In this document: positions 22,220 through 31,197 of the stretch, piece after piece
Layout: each line of letters starts with the position of its first letter
Numbering within the stretch: position 1 is the first letter of the stretch
Origin: CAZYMI01 sp964648505
Lineage (GTDB): Bacteria; Pseudomonadota; Alphaproteobacteria; Micavibrionales; Micavibrionaceae
DNA length: 53,209 nt
NCBI GenBank assembly: GCA_964648505.1
Contig: CAZYMI010000015.1
Coordinates: 1-53,209, forward strand
Direction: 5' to 3'
Notes under the pieces: generated by a model
What the model was told of the DNA's origin: nothing
Databases searched by the model: none
Seen by the model: only the letters and a program-made list of their open reading frames with translations
Translations under genes and position numbers: made by a program

Positions 22220-23467
22220 TTGTCTGCTATCAAAGCCCGCAAGGGCCAACAAGATCATATTATTGCGAATGTGCCGGATATCACTTATCCGGCATTTTCA
22301 TTTGATATTGATTATAAAGATCCATTATCCAAAGCAAGGTTAGGGCGCATTCATACGCCGCACGGCACTGTACAAACGCCTAATTTTATTTTTTGCGGTA
22401 CAAAGGCAACTGTCAAAGGGTTGCTGCCCCAGCAGGTTAAAGATATAGGCGCGCAAATTATATTATCGAATACGTACCATCTGATGATTCAACCTGGGGC
22501 AGATCTGGTTGAAAAGATGGGTGGCTTGCATAAATTTATGGGCTGGAACGGCCCTATTTTAACAGATAGTGGCGGCTTTCAGATTTTTGCTATGGGGGAA
22601 GGTACTGTTGCCAACGAACTCAAAAGCCGTTCCACAAACACACGTCAGCGCACTCTTTTAAAAATCAGGGAAGAAGGGGCCACATTTAAATCGTATCTGG
22701 ATGGGCAGACGCTTTTTTTAAGCCCTGAAAAGGCGATGGAAATTCAACGTAAGCTAGGCCCTGATCTGGTTGTGGCGCTTGATGAATGCACCGCAACCCA
22801 TATGGACCGCGCTTATACAGAAAAATCGATGGGTATGTCGCATAGATGGGGTGATCGGTCGCTTGCGGAATTTGCAAACCACAACAATGGTGCGCAGGCG
22901 GTTTATGGTGTTGTACAAGGTGGCTTATTTGAAGATTTGCGCAAAGATAGTGCGGCGTATACAGCAAGTAAGCCATATTTTGGTACAGCCGTTGGCGGTG
23001 CGTTTGGAAACAAGCAGCAAGATTTTTTTGAAATTGTGTCGTGGTCGATGGAAAGGGCGCATCCTGATAGGCCTGTTCATTTACTTGGTATTGGTGAATT
23101 TATTGATATTTTTGAATGCGTAAGAATGGGTATCGACACTTTTGATTGCGTATCACCCACCCGCATTGCGCGTCATGGATGGGCGCTCATGAAAGGGGTC
23201 AAGGGGGGGCGTTTGAATATCCGTAATGCCCGGCATAGGGATGATAACAACCCGCTAGACCCGACGATGGCGCATGAGGCCTCTTATGGCTTCTCAAGGG
23301 CCTATTTGCATCATTTATTTAAGGGGGGGGAAATTTTAGGGCCGATGATCCTTTCTCTCCATAATACAGCTATGATGATGCGTTTAATGGGGGAAATTCG
23401 AGCCGCGATCAGCAATGGGTCGCTAGATGCCTTGCAAAAGGAATGGGTTATGGGTGAAGAGCCCTGA
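22220..23467 (+). CDS. tgt: Queuine tRNA-ribosyltransferase homologue lacking the zinc site
   Basis: Tgt exchanges guanine-34 for preQ1 in GUN-anticodon tRNAs. The 415-aa product keeps LTDSGGFQIFAMG, VVQGG, the nucleophile region FDCVSPTR, and SRAYLHHLFKGGEILG. However, the CxCxxC zinc motif that normally stands before SRAY is replaced by MAHEASY, with only the later His (SLHN) kept, and the substrate loop GGLAVGE is replaced by a GTAVGGAFG-type stretch. It could be a zinc-independent Tgt or a paralogue with another substrate. The start is TTG at 22220; no ATG lies near the N-terminus. It follows rpmB by 6 nt. Confidence 0.85.
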   Translation: MSAIKARKGQQDHIIANVPDITYPAFSFDIDYKDPLSKARLGRIHTPHGTVQTPNFIFCGTKATVKGLLPQQVKDIGAQIILSNTYHLMIQPGADLVEKMGGLHKFMGWNGPILTDSGGFQIFAMGEGTVANELKSRSTNTRQRTLLKIREEGATFKSYLDGQTLFLSPEKAMEIQRKLGPDLVVALDECTATHMDRAYTEKSMGMSHRWGDRSLAEFANHNNGAQAVYGVVQGGLFEDLRKDSAAYTASKPYFGTAVGGAFGNKQQDFFEIVSWSMERAHPDRPVHLLGIGEFIDIFECVRMGIDTFDCVSPTRIARHGWALMKGVKGGRLNIRNARHRDDNNPLDPTMAHEASYGFSRAYLHHLFKGGEILGPMILSLHNTAMMMRLMGEIRAAISNGSLDALQKEWVMGEEP

Positions 23468-23528
23468 ATTTGTTAATCTTCCGCTCATATATTCAAAGTA
23501 AGCTTTGAAAGAGCAGGGGAATTCGAAC

Positions 23529-24446
23529 GTGGCAGCCAGTGATATTTTTTCAAGAACTATTTTAAGGTCAGCAAAATTATCTGAAGATTTGCTGCTTTGG
23601 CAAAGCCGGTTTCTTAAGGCTGTTTTTTTTCTTGAAGATCAAACAGACCGTACCACATTGATCTTACCTTTAGGGCACCAGGATCTGCGCGAAGATCTGG
23701 TTGCTTTAGGCATATTTGACGCGGAATTTATTGAACGGCTTGATGTCATGAAAACTGAAGTTGAAAGTTCGACGGCAAGCCTTATTAACACGGTATTTAA
23801 AAATAACGGACGCCCAGAAAAAGAACAGTACGATCGTTTTTCACAAGCGATTGAAAATTATGCGGGCAACCTGCGCTGGCTTGAAAGAGATTTGCAGGAA
23901 ACCAGACGCGGAATAGACCCTGAAACAGGCTTTAAAATTCCAAGCGTCATGTTTTCTGATTTGGTTCGTGAACAAGACAGGCGTGCACGTCGCGGCAAAC
24001 CTTTTTCAATTGTTCTGGCGCGCATAGATCATTATAAGGCTCTTGAAAAAAAGGAAGATACTGAATTACAAAAAGCACTTTTTATGCTTGCAACAAAATC
24101 GCTTCGTATGTCGCTCAGATCTTTTGATGATATCTATCGGTTAGCGCAAGATGAATTTCTGATTGTATTAAAGCAAACTGATTTGCAAGGCGCGCTTCGC
24201 TTCTCAGAAAGAATACGGGAAATTATGTCCACGGCTAATCTGCGTTTTGATATAGACGGTCTAATGCAAATGGCGTCCATTTCATTTTGTGTTGCCGAAC
24301 CTTTACCCGGAGAAGATTTAAAGCCCTATATTAATCACATTCGTAAAGATATGAATTATCGTCGGGGCAATATCAGCTCTATTGCACAATTTCAGGAATT
24401 ATCACCGCTGGAAAGAATTGTTAAAGACACAAAGGTGACATCATGA
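23529..24446 (+). CDS. Degenerate GGDEF-domain protein
   Basis: The start is GTG 23529, with AGGGGA 8 nt upstream, rather than TTG 23505. The N-terminal half (about 140 aa) is helical with a coiled-coil-like segment. The C-terminal half has the diguanylate cyclase fold landmarks (GKPFSIVLARIDHYKALEKK, then LRSFDDIYRLAQDEFLIVLK). The signature is AQDEF instead of GGDEF, so cyclase activity is doubtful; c-di-GMP binding or a structural role is more likely. It overlaps upp by 4 nt (ATGA). Confidence 0.8.
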   Translation: MAASDIFSRTILRSAKLSEDLLLWQSRFLKAVFFLEDQTDRTTLILPLGHQDLREDLVALGIFDAEFIERLDVMKTEVESSTASLINTVFKNNGRPEKEQYDRFSQAIENYAGNLRWLERDLQETRRGIDPETGFKIPSVMFSDLVREQDRRARRGKPFSIVLARIDHYKALEKKEDTELQKALFMLATKSLRMSLRSFDDIYRLAQDEFLIVLKQTDLQGALRFSERIREIMSTANLRFDIDGLMQMASISFCVAEPLPGEDLKPYINHIRKDMNYRRGNISSIAQFQELSPLERIVKDTKVTS

Positions 24447-25102
24447 GCGTTGTCTCAAGACATACAAACTACAAGAATGTTTTTGTAGTTGACCATCCGC
24501 TTGTTCAGCATCATCTGACTTTTCTGCGCAATAAAAATACAGATATGCAAGATTTTAGATATCATTTACGCCAAGTGGCTATTTTAATGGCTTGCCCGCT
24601 TTTGTCCCAACTCAGCACTGAAAAACAGGTAATAGAAACGCCTTTGCAGACTATAGAATCCTCCGTTCTTAGTGGTAAATCACCCGTTCTTGTTCCTATT
24701 TTGCGTGCCGCGCTTGTGATGGCAGAAGAAATTGCGCATCTTATCCCTCATGCCCCTATCGGCCATATTGGCGTTTATCGGGATCATGACACAGCGCGTC
24801 CGGTAGAGTATCTTGTTAGGCTGCCTGACGTGAAAGACCGACAAGTTTTTATTATTGATCCTATGTTGGCAACAGGATATTCGATTTTACACGTGCTAAG
24901 CTTACTGGAAAGCAAAGGCGCAGATTTGTCTCGCCTTTCAATTATGTGCCTGATCGCAGCTCCGGAGGGAATTGATAATGTTCTGTCTCACTATCCAGAT
25001 ATGCCAATATATACTGCATCCGTTGATGAGTGTTTAAATGAAAAATCGTACATTTTGCCCGGCCTTGGTGATGCGGGAGACAGAATGTTTGGCACGACAT
25101 GA
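24443..25102 (+). CDS. upp: Uracil phosphoribosyltransferase
   Basis: Converts uracil and PRPP to UMP in pyrimidine salvage. The 219-aa protein has VLVPILRAALVMAEEI, the PRPP loop IIDPMLATGYSI, the AAPEGI stretch and the uracil-binding PGLGDAGDRMFGT end. Length is as expected. It is coupled to the upstream GGDEF-like gene by ATGA, and a kinase gene follows 23 nt later. Confidence 0.95.
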   Translation: MSVVSRHTNYKNVFVVDHPLVQHHLTFLRNKNTDMQDFRYHLRQVAILMACPLLSQLSTEKQVIETPLQTIESSVLSGKSPVLVPILRAALVMAEEIAHLIPHAPIGHIGVYRDHDTARPVEYLVRLPDVKDRQVFIIDPMLATGYSILHVLSLLESKGADLSRLSIMCLIAAPEGIDNVLSHYPDMPIYTASVDECLNEKSYILPGLGDAGDRMFGTT

Positions 25103-25125
25103 TTTTTCAGGCAAGGGTTCAATAG

Positions 25126-26652
25126 ATGATCCGTTCAGGCAAAGACCCGATTGATTATGAGTTACTCTTTGATCATCAGCCTTTGCCGCGCCTTGTCTTT
25201 ACGATTGATCCTAAAACGAAAGTGGCGACTGTTTGTTCTGTGAATAAGCGTGGGATTGAATATTTAAACCGCAGACCGGAACAGATTATTGGCCATATGG
25301 TCAAAGATTTTATGGACCAAGACACAGCCAATCATTTTGAAATGTCTTTTCAGGTTGCACTAACACAGCGAATACCGGTGACTATTCAGGCTTTCCCTAT
25401 ATTCCCAGGGGGGCAGCGCGTGAACGGCTTTTGGGTTAACCCTGTGTTTTCTCCAGATGGTTCTGTGCATGCGCTTGATGTTATGGCGCAACCAGATATA
25501 ACCCCTGAATCAATTTTGCAACGCGAACGTGATGATGCCGTTACGCTGCTTACGTCTATTTTTGATACGAGCGAAATTAGTATTATTGTAACAGATCATC
25601 ATCGCAGGCTGATACGGATTAACGATAGTTTTGTGCGCACCTATGGTTGGCCACGCGAACAGGTTATTGGCGAAGATTTTGTGACGCTCATCAGCCCTGA
25701 AGAGGAAGACACGATTAAATCGGGGCATGCAAGCCTTATACAAAGCGGGTTGCGCAGCACGGGTGAAATGCGGCTTGTGCGAGGCGATGGAAGTATTGCC
25801 AATACGCTTTATACAACAGCAACGCTGGAATTGTCACAACGTCGCCGCTTTCTGATCATGACAATCATGGATATTACTTTAAGAAAGCAGATGGAAATTT
25901 CGCTGCGCATAGCTAAAGATCAAGCGGATTCAGCTAATCAGGCAAAATCAGCTTTTCTTGCAAATATGAGCCATGAACTGCGTACACCACTGAACGCAAT
26001 CATCGGTTTTTCTGAACTCATGCAAAAAGAAACATTTGGCCCGCTTGGAAGCCATAAATATGCCGAGTATTTAAAAGACGTTCATATGAGCGCGCGTCAC
26101 CTGCTTGATATTATCAACGAAGTTTTAGATATGTCCAAGATTGAGGCAGGGCGCGTGGACCTTGAAGAAAGCGATATTAACCTGATTGAACTTATTTCAT
26201 CAGTTGTTCGGATCATGGATTCAAGAGCCTTTTCTGCCGGTGTTCGGATCGTCACTCATATTTCTGATGATCTTCCAAAATTGCGTGGGGACCATCGACT
26301 GCTTCGGCAAATTCTGATCAATCTTTTGAGCAATGCAGTAAAATATTCAAGCTCTGGCGGCGTTATTGATGTGAAAGTGGCCCTGGAGTATGATGGGAAG
26401 CTTCAAATGATGGTGCGTGATCAAGGTGTGGGGATTCCCAAACACAAAATTCCTGAAGCTCTTGAGCCTTTTGGGCAAATTAACGATCCAGCCCATGCAG
26501 GCGGCAATATGCAAGGCACAGGGCTTGGATTACCGCTTGCAAAAGCAATGACTGAAATGCATGGGGGGCACTTGCATCTGGAATCAGATTTAGGGCAGGG
26601 CACAAGTGTTTACCTGACATTCCCGGCAAGCCGTGTTATTACACACACTTAA
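25126..26652 (+). CDS. PAS-domain sensor histidine kinase
   Basis: A 508-aa soluble kinase with two PAS-like domains (about residues 10-120 and 140-250), a dimerisation box with FLANMSHELRTPLNAIIGFS, an N box (ILINLLSNAVKYS), a G1 box (VRDQGVGIP) and TGLGLPLAKAM. No membrane segment is seen, so it senses a cytoplasmic signal. It has no receiver partner beside it; candidates in the window are the receivers at 33152 and 34879. It is followed by fur. Confidence 0.93.
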   Translation: MIRSGKDPIDYELLFDHQPLPRLVFTIDPKTKVATVCSVNKRGIEYLNRRPEQIIGHMVKDFMDQDTANHFEMSFQVALTQRIPVTIQAFPIFPGGQRVNGFWVNPVFSPDGSVHALDVMAQPDITPESILQRERDDAVTLLTSIFDTSEISIIVTDHHRRLIRINDSFVRTYGWPREQVIGEDFVTLISPEEEDTIKSGHASLIQSGLRSTGEMRLVRGDGSIANTLYTTATLELSQRRRFLIMTIMDITLRKQMEISLRIAKDQADSANQAKSAFLANMSHELRTPLNAIIGFSELMQKETFGPLGSHKYAEYLKDVHMSARHLLDIINEVLDMSKIEAGRVDLEESDINLIELISSVVRIMDSRAFSAGVRIVTHISDDLPKLRGDHRLLRQILINLLSNAVKYSSSGGVIDVKVALEYDGKLQMMVRDQGVGIPKHKIPEALEPFGQINDPAHAGGNMQGTGLGLPLAKAMTEMHGGHLHLESDLGQGTSVYLTFPASRVITHT

Positions 26653-26720
26653 CCCCTTTTCTTTTGAAAAAGAGGGTTATAAACTTAGGCCTATATGCCA
26701 TTAACCTAGTGAGGATCCCC

Positions 26721-27125
26721 ATGTCAGATCTTGAACAACGCTGCGCCAGCGCCGGTTTAAAAATGACAGGTCAGCGTAAAACAATTTTAAAAGTGCTTGA
26801 AGATGCTGAAGATCATCCATCTGTTGAGTCTGTGTATGAACGCTCTAAAAGACTGGACCCTTCAATCAGTATTGCCACTGTGTATCGTACCCTTTCCCTT
26901 TTGGACGAAATGGAGCTTGTTGTCAGGCATGAATTTAAAGAAAGTTTTTCCCGTTATGAAGTTAACATGGAACATCACCACCATTTGATGGATCTGGAGA
27001 CGGGGAAAGTTATTGAATTTCAAAACGCGGAACTTGAAATTTTAAAAGTTAAAATTGCCCGTGATCTTGGTTATGAATTAATCGATCACCGTCTGGAACT
27101 CTACGGCAAAAAGATCAAAAAGTAA
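26721..27125 (+). CDS. fur: Ferric uptake regulator family protein
   Basis: A 134-aa metal-dependent repressor. The start is ATG 26721 after a GAGGA ribosome site; the longer frame from 26664 is not needed. It has the winged helix (SISIATVYRTLSLLDEM), the metal-binding EHHHHLMDLETGKVIEFQN and the alphaproteobacterial ending LGYELIDHRLELYG. Pattern and length fit Fur (Mur-like in some alphaproteobacteria) rather than Irr or Zur. It lies just upstream of two small conserved genes and prfC in the same orientation. Confidence 0.92.
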   Translation: MSDLEQRCASAGLKMTGQRKTILKVLEDAEDHPSVESVYERSKRLDPSISIATVYRTLSLLDEMELVVRHEFKESFSRYEVNMEHHHHLMDLETGKVIEFQNAELEILKVKIARDLGYELIDHRLELYGKKIKK

Positions 27126-27127
27126 TA

Positions 27128-27361
27128 ATGTCAGAACATTCCTGTCGTGAAATTTTATTTGATGGCGCTAATAATAAATTGCGCTGTAAGTGTAAGGCAG
27201 CTGTATTGCGCACCTATCGGGGATTGGTATCAAACAATCGGCCTGAAAAATTTGCATTGCAGGCTGCCATCCGTATATATCGTCATCATCACCCGAAAGA
27301 TACGAAGGAAGATTCTCGATTAACTGTTGAAAGATGGGTCTATGCAGGCCGGCATCACTAA
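27128..27361 (+). CDS. Conserved small protein, 77 aa
   Basis: Starts 2 nt after the fur stop. It contains a CREILFD...LRCKCKAA beginning and FALQAAIRIYRHHHPKD, with a closing VERWVYAGRHH. I recall similar short proteins near DUF1491 genes in alphaproteobacteria. Two N-terminal cysteine pairs could bind a metal. It overlaps the next gene by 1 nt. Function unknown. Confidence 0.7.
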   Translation: MSEHSCREILFDGANNKLRCKCKAAVLRTYRGLVSNNRPEKFALQAAIRIYRHHHPKDTKEDSRLTVERWVYAGRHH

Positions 27362-27690
27362 TGGGCCAGCTTTCAACCCAGTTGCGCCTTGATGGCGCGT
27401 TTCGGCATCTTCAAACTCATAACATTCCTTATTATATCTTACACAAAGGTGCGCCCTATGCGGGAGTTGTCTTACTGAAGCTTTATGAGAAAGGCTTGGG
27501 TGTTAAGCTTTTTATAGAAGGCCGCAACCTTGAGGGCAACAAAATTTGGTCCAGTCCTATTGAAGATGGATGGATTGAAGAAACCAAGGCAGATGACTAT
27601 ATTCGCAGATCTTACGAGAGAGATCCCGATTTATGGGTGATTGAAATTGAAATGCGCCCAAATTTTGAACCACTGGATTATTTCCTATGA
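27361..27690 (+). CDS. DUF1491-type protein
   Basis: ATG 27361 overlaps the stop of the previous gene. The 109-aa protein has the DUF1491 pattern: LRLDGAFRHLQTHNIPYYIL, HKGAPYAGVVLLKLYE, then ADDYIRRSYERDPDLWVIEI. The biochemical role is unknown. It overlaps prfC by 4 nt (ATGA at 27687), so fur, the two small genes and prfC probably form one transcript. Confidence 0.85.
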   Translation: MGQLSTQLRLDGAFRHLQTHNIPYYILHKGAPYAGVVLLKLYEKGLGVKLFIEGRNLEGNKIWSSPIEDGWIEETKADDYIRRSYERDPDLWVIEIEMRPNFEPLDYFL

Positions 27691-29267
27691 CCGAAGATTT
27701 ACAAAAAACCGTTGATAGCCGCCGTACCTTTGCCATTATTTCGCACCCTGATGCTGGTAAAACAACTTTAACTGAAAAGCTTTTGTTATTTGGTGGCGCT
27801 ATTCAGTTGGCGGGTCTTGTGAAGGCAAAAGGCGATCAACGCCGCGCAAAATCAGACTGGATGAAGGTTGAACAAGAACGCGGTATTTCTGTTGCGTCTT
27901 CTGTCATGACATTTATCAATAACGACATAACTTATAATTTACTTGATACGCCAGGCCACCAGGATTTCTCGGAGGATACGTATCGCACGCTTACTGCTGT
28001 TGATAGCGCTGTGATGGTTATTGACCAAGCGAAGGGTATTGAAGCTCAAACGTTAAAATTGTTTGAAGTGTGTCGCTTGCGCAATGTGCCTATTATCACT
28101 TTTATCAATAAAATGGATCGTGACGGCCAGGATCCTTTTGCACTGATGGATGAAATTGCCGATAAGCTTGCCCTTGATGTAACGCCAGCATCATGGCCGA
28201 TTGGTATGGGTCGCGATTTTAGAGGCTGCTACGATTTGCTCAATGATCGCTTGTTGTTATTTGATCGTGGTAAAGGAGGTGCACGGGTTGAACCTGTTGT
28301 GTGCAAAGGGCTTGATGACCCCCTAATTGATAAGCATCTGCCAGCCGATCAAGCTTCAAAGTTACGCGAAGACGTTGCGATGGTGCGTGGGCTTTGTGAT
28401 CCGTTTGATCATGAAACATATTTAGCAGGTCACCAAACGCCTGTATTTTTTGGCAGCGCGTTCTATAATTTTGGTGTGCAGGAATTGCTTGAAGGTATTG
28501 GACGTTTTGCACCAAAACCGCGCGCGCAAAACGCTGTGCAGCGCGTTGTTATACCTGTTGAAAATAAGGTCAGCGCCTTTGTCTTTAAAATTCAAGCAAA
28601 TATGGACCCCAAACACCGCGACCGTATTGCTTTCGCGCGTATTTGTTCAGGTAAATTTACCAAAGGCATGAAGCTTAAGCATATACGCTCTGATAAGCCG
28701 ATTGTTATTCATTCGCCTTTATTGTTTATGGCGCGTGATCGTGAGGCGGCAGAAGAAGCTTATGCAGGAGATATTATAGGCATACCAAACCACGGCGTAC
28801 TACGTATTGGTGATGTGCTAACTGAAGGTGAAAATTTATCTTTCACCGGCATTCCATCTTTCGCGCCAGAGATGATGCGCCGCGTGATTGCGCTTGACCC
28901 AATGAAAGCAAAGCATATTGGATCTGCTTTACAGCAGCTTGCGGAAGAGGGCACCGCCCGTGTATTTAAGCCGCAAATTGAATCAGGCTGGATTGTAGGT
29001 GTGGTCGGGTTGTTGCAATTTGATATTCTGGCTGACCGCTTGCGTACTGAATATAACGTAGATGTGAAGTTTGAAGAAGCACCGCATTATGCGGCACGCT
29101 GGGTGCATGCCGATACGCCCGCGCTTTTGAAAAAATTTGTCGAAAGCAATACATCGATTATTGCGATTGACCATGATGGCGACCCTGTGTTTTTGGCCCG
29201 TAACGCGTGGCACTTGGGTGATGTGCAGGAAAAAAATAAAGATATCAAATTTCTGAAGACGAAGTAA
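27687..29267 (+). CDS. prfC: Peptide chain release factor 3
   Basis: A translational GTPase that recycles RF1/RF2 after termination. The 526-aa product has G1 ISHPDAGKTTLTEKLL, the GISVASSV region, G3 LLDTPGHQDFSEDT and G4 TFINKMDRDG, then the EF-Tu-like domain II and the RF3 C-terminal domain (VVGLLQFDILADRL). Length matches E. coli RF3. It ends in a bidirectional terminator shared with obgE. Confidence 0.97.
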   Translation: MTEDLQKTVDSRRTFAIISHPDAGKTTLTEKLLLFGGAIQLAGLVKAKGDQRRAKSDWMKVEQERGISVASSVMTFINNDITYNLLDTPGHQDFSEDTYRTLTAVDSAVMVIDQAKGIEAQTLKLFEVCRLRNVPIITFINKMDRDGQDPFALMDEIADKLALDVTPASWPIGMGRDFRGCYDLLNDRLLLFDRGKGGARVEPVVCKGLDDPLIDKHLPADQASKLREDVAMVRGLCDPFDHETYLAGHQTPVFFGSAFYNFGVQELLEGIGRFAPKPRAQNAVQRVVIPVENKVSAFVFKIQANMDPKHRDRIAFARICSGKFTKGMKLKHIRSDKPIVIHSPLLFMARDREAAEEAYAGDIIGIPNHGVLRIGDVLTEGENLSFTGIPSFAPEMMRRVIALDPMKAKHIGSALQQLAEEGTARVFKPQIESGWIVGVVGLLQFDILADRLRTEYNVDVKFEEAPHYAARWVHADTPALLKKFVESNTSIIAIDHDGDPVFLARNAWHLGDVQEKNKDIKFLKTK

Positions 29268-29279
29268 TACTCTCTGATC

Positions 29280-29311
29280 GGGGATACAAAAAGCATCGCC
29301 TTTGTGTCCCC
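29280..29311. terminator. Bidirectional hairpin between prfC and obgE
   Basis: GGGGATACAAA pairs with TTTGTGTCCCC (one G-U pair) around a 10-nt loop. Convergent genes flank it and the T-runs are weak. Confidence 0.7.
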
Positions 29312-29326
29312 TAAAAGAGCTCATTT

Positions 29327-30322
29327 CTATTCTTTATGCGCTTTAATCGCGTTCACAATCGCAAAAAGCACTTCTTCAACACCTTTGCCCGATACGCCTG
29401 AAAGGGTGAATACAGTCTTGCCGCTCGCTTTTTTTAGGGCTTTTAGTTTTGCGGCGATTTCATCGGGTTGAAGTGAGTCAATTTTATTCAGGCCAATAAT
29501 TTCGGCCTTGTCGTCTAAGTTTGCGCCATACGCTTCAAGTTCAGTGCGTACGATATTGTAGCTTGCCGCTACATCTTCTTCAGTACCGTCAATAAGATGA
29601 AGCAGTACAGATGTTCTCTCCACATGGCCTAAAAAACGATCGCCTAAACCGTGTCCTTCTGATGCGCCCTCAATAAGCCCTGGTATATCAGCGAGCACAA
29701 AATCAAACCCGCCAACTTTCACGACACCTAAATTAGGATGCAAGGTTGTGAAAGGATAGTTTGCAATTTTTGGCTTAGCGCGCGATGTGGCAGCCAAAAA
29801 AGTTGATTTTCCAGCATTGGGCAGACCTATAATGCCTGCATCTGCAATCAATTTTAGGCGCAGCCATAAAGACATTTCCTGCCCGGGCCAGCCTGGTGTT
29901 GCTTTACGAGGCGCTTGATTGGTTGATGTTTTGTAGTGTGCGTTACCAAAACCGCCATCACCGCCACGTAAAAGTGTAATGCGCTGGCCTTCTGTTGTCA
30001 TGTCGGCGATCACTGTCATTTGGTCATCAGCCAGAATTTCTGTACCAACAGGAACTTTAATAATTAAATCTTCTGCGTTTGCCCCAGAACGCATGCGGCC
30101 TGCGCCGCCACGCCCGTTTTGCGCAACAAAATGCTGGGTGTAGCGAAAATCGATTAGTGTATTTAAGGCTTTTTGCGCTTCAAAAATGATATTTCCACCT
30201 TTGCCGCCATTACCGCCATCCGGGCCGCCAAATTCAACAAATTTCTCACGGTGAAAGCTTACGCAGCCCGCGCCGCCATCGCCGCTTTTAATATGAATTT
30301 TTGCCTGATCGAGAAATTTCAT
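29327..30322 (-). CDS. obgE: Obg-family GTPase
   Basis: A ribosome-assembly GTPase. The 331-aa product has the Gly-rich Obg fold (GDGGAGCVSFHREKFVEFGG and GGDGGFGN), then G1 GLPNAGKSTFLAA, G3 LADIPGLIEGASEGHGLG and G4 LNKID. The long C-terminal extension of some Obg proteins is absent. It forms a minus-strand run with rpmA and rplU, the usual bacterial order, with a terminator between rpmA and obgE. Confidence 0.97.
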   Translation of the reverse strand: MKFLDQAKIHIKSGDGGAGCVSFHREKFVEFGGPDGGNGGKGGNIIFEAQKALNTLIDFRYTQHFVAQNGRGGAGRMRSGANAEDLIIKVPVGTEILADDQMTVIADMTTEGQRITLLRGGDGGFGNAHYKTSTNQAPRKATPGWPGQEMSLWLRLKLIADAGIIGLPNAGKSTFLAATSRAKPKIANYPFTTLHPNLGVVKVGGFDFVLADIPGLIEGASEGHGLGDRFLGHVERTSVLLHLIDGTEEDVAASYNIVRTELEAYGANLDDKAEIIGLNKIDSLQPDEIAAKLKALKKASGKTVFTLSGVSGKGVEEVLFAIVNAIKAHKE

Positions 30323-30354
30323 GATGACGAACTTAATTATAAACTTTACTCAAA

Positions 30355-30383
30355 TAAAAACGGGGAAAGATCGGCTTTCCCCG
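30355..30383 (-). terminator. Terminator between rpmA and obgE
   Basis: A 9-bp stem (CGGGGAAAG/CTTTCCCCG, loop ATCGG) is followed by five Ts on the minus strand. It would limit readthrough from the ribosomal protein genes into obgE. Confidence 0.8.
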
Positions 30384-30411
30384 CTTGAAAACCTTTTTGA
30401 GGCTTTTGAAC

Positions 30412-30696
30412 TTATTCAGCAGCCTGCGGCTGTCCTGCATCATTTGCAGGAACAATGTTAACAACCGAACGGCCGCCTTGTGTACGGGTGAATAATACTT
30501 CACCGTCAATTAAAGCGAAAATCGTGTGGTCTTTGCCAAGACCTACATTTTTACCAGGCTTAAATTTTGTGCCACGCTGACGAACAATAATGTTTCCAGC
30601 CAGAACATCTTGGCCACCATAGCGTTTTACACCAAGTCTTTTACCTGCTGAGTCACGACCGTTTCTGGAAGAACCGCCTGCCTTCTTATGTGCCAT
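30412..30696 (-). CDS. rpmA: 50S ribosomal protein L27
   Basis: A 94-aa protein with the L27 signature AHKKAGGSSRNGRDSAGKRL near the N-terminus (beginning MAHKKAGG, without the Firmicute pro-peptide), then LAGNIIVRQRGTKFKPGKNV. The N-terminal tail reaches the peptidyl transferase centre. It is directly downstream of rplU. Confidence 0.97.
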   Translation of the reverse strand: MAHKKAGGSSRNGRDSAGKRLGVKRYGGQDVLAGNIIVRQRGTKFKPGKNVGLGKDHTIFALIDGEVLFTRTQGGRSVVNIVPANDAGQPQAAE

Positions 30697-30720
30697 GATG
30701 AACTCTCTTTCCTGTGCGTA

Positions 30721-31035
30721 TTAAGCTGCTTGAATATCTGTGATTTGGATTGTTGTTAAATCCTGCTTATGGCCACCTTTGCGGCGATAATTTTGACGAC
30801 GTTTCTTTTTGAAAATAATGACCTTATCACCGCGTGTCTGGTTGACTATTTTTGCAGTCACTTTTGCACCTGCTAAAAGTGGGGCGCCGACCGTTGCTTT
30901 TGTGCCGTCAGATAGCATCAACACCTGATCAAGATTAACGGTATCACCGTCATTTCCATCAAGCTTTTCAACGACAAGTTTATCGTCTTTTTTTACTTTA
31001 TACTGCTTACCGCCAGTGCGGATTACTGCAAACAT
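30721..31035 (-). CDS. rplU: 50S ribosomal protein L21
   Basis: A 104-aa protein with MFAVIRTGGKQYKVKKDD at the start and the KKKRRQNYRRKGGHKQ motif near the end, standard L21 features. It is the first gene of the rplU-rpmA(-obgE) run; the upstream 160 bp should hold the promoter and perhaps a leader, in which I see no strong structure. Confidence 0.97.
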   Translation of the reverse strand: MFAVIRTGGKQYKVKKDDKLVVEKLDGNDGDTVNLDQVLMLSDGTKATVGAPLLAGAKVTAKIVNQTRGDKVIIFKKKRRQNYRRKGGHKQDLTTIQITDIQAA

Positions 31036-31197
31036 TTTGGAATTCCTGTTTTTTAAGTCATACTTGTGTTATTGGGCATTGAGCTGTTATCAGGCTTTTA
31101 GCCATCGGAGGAAGATCTGACGATTCCCGTCCGAAGGTGGCTTTCTATACTATATCGGTCGTCATGGTCAAGATTAATCAGGAAATATAATTATTTT

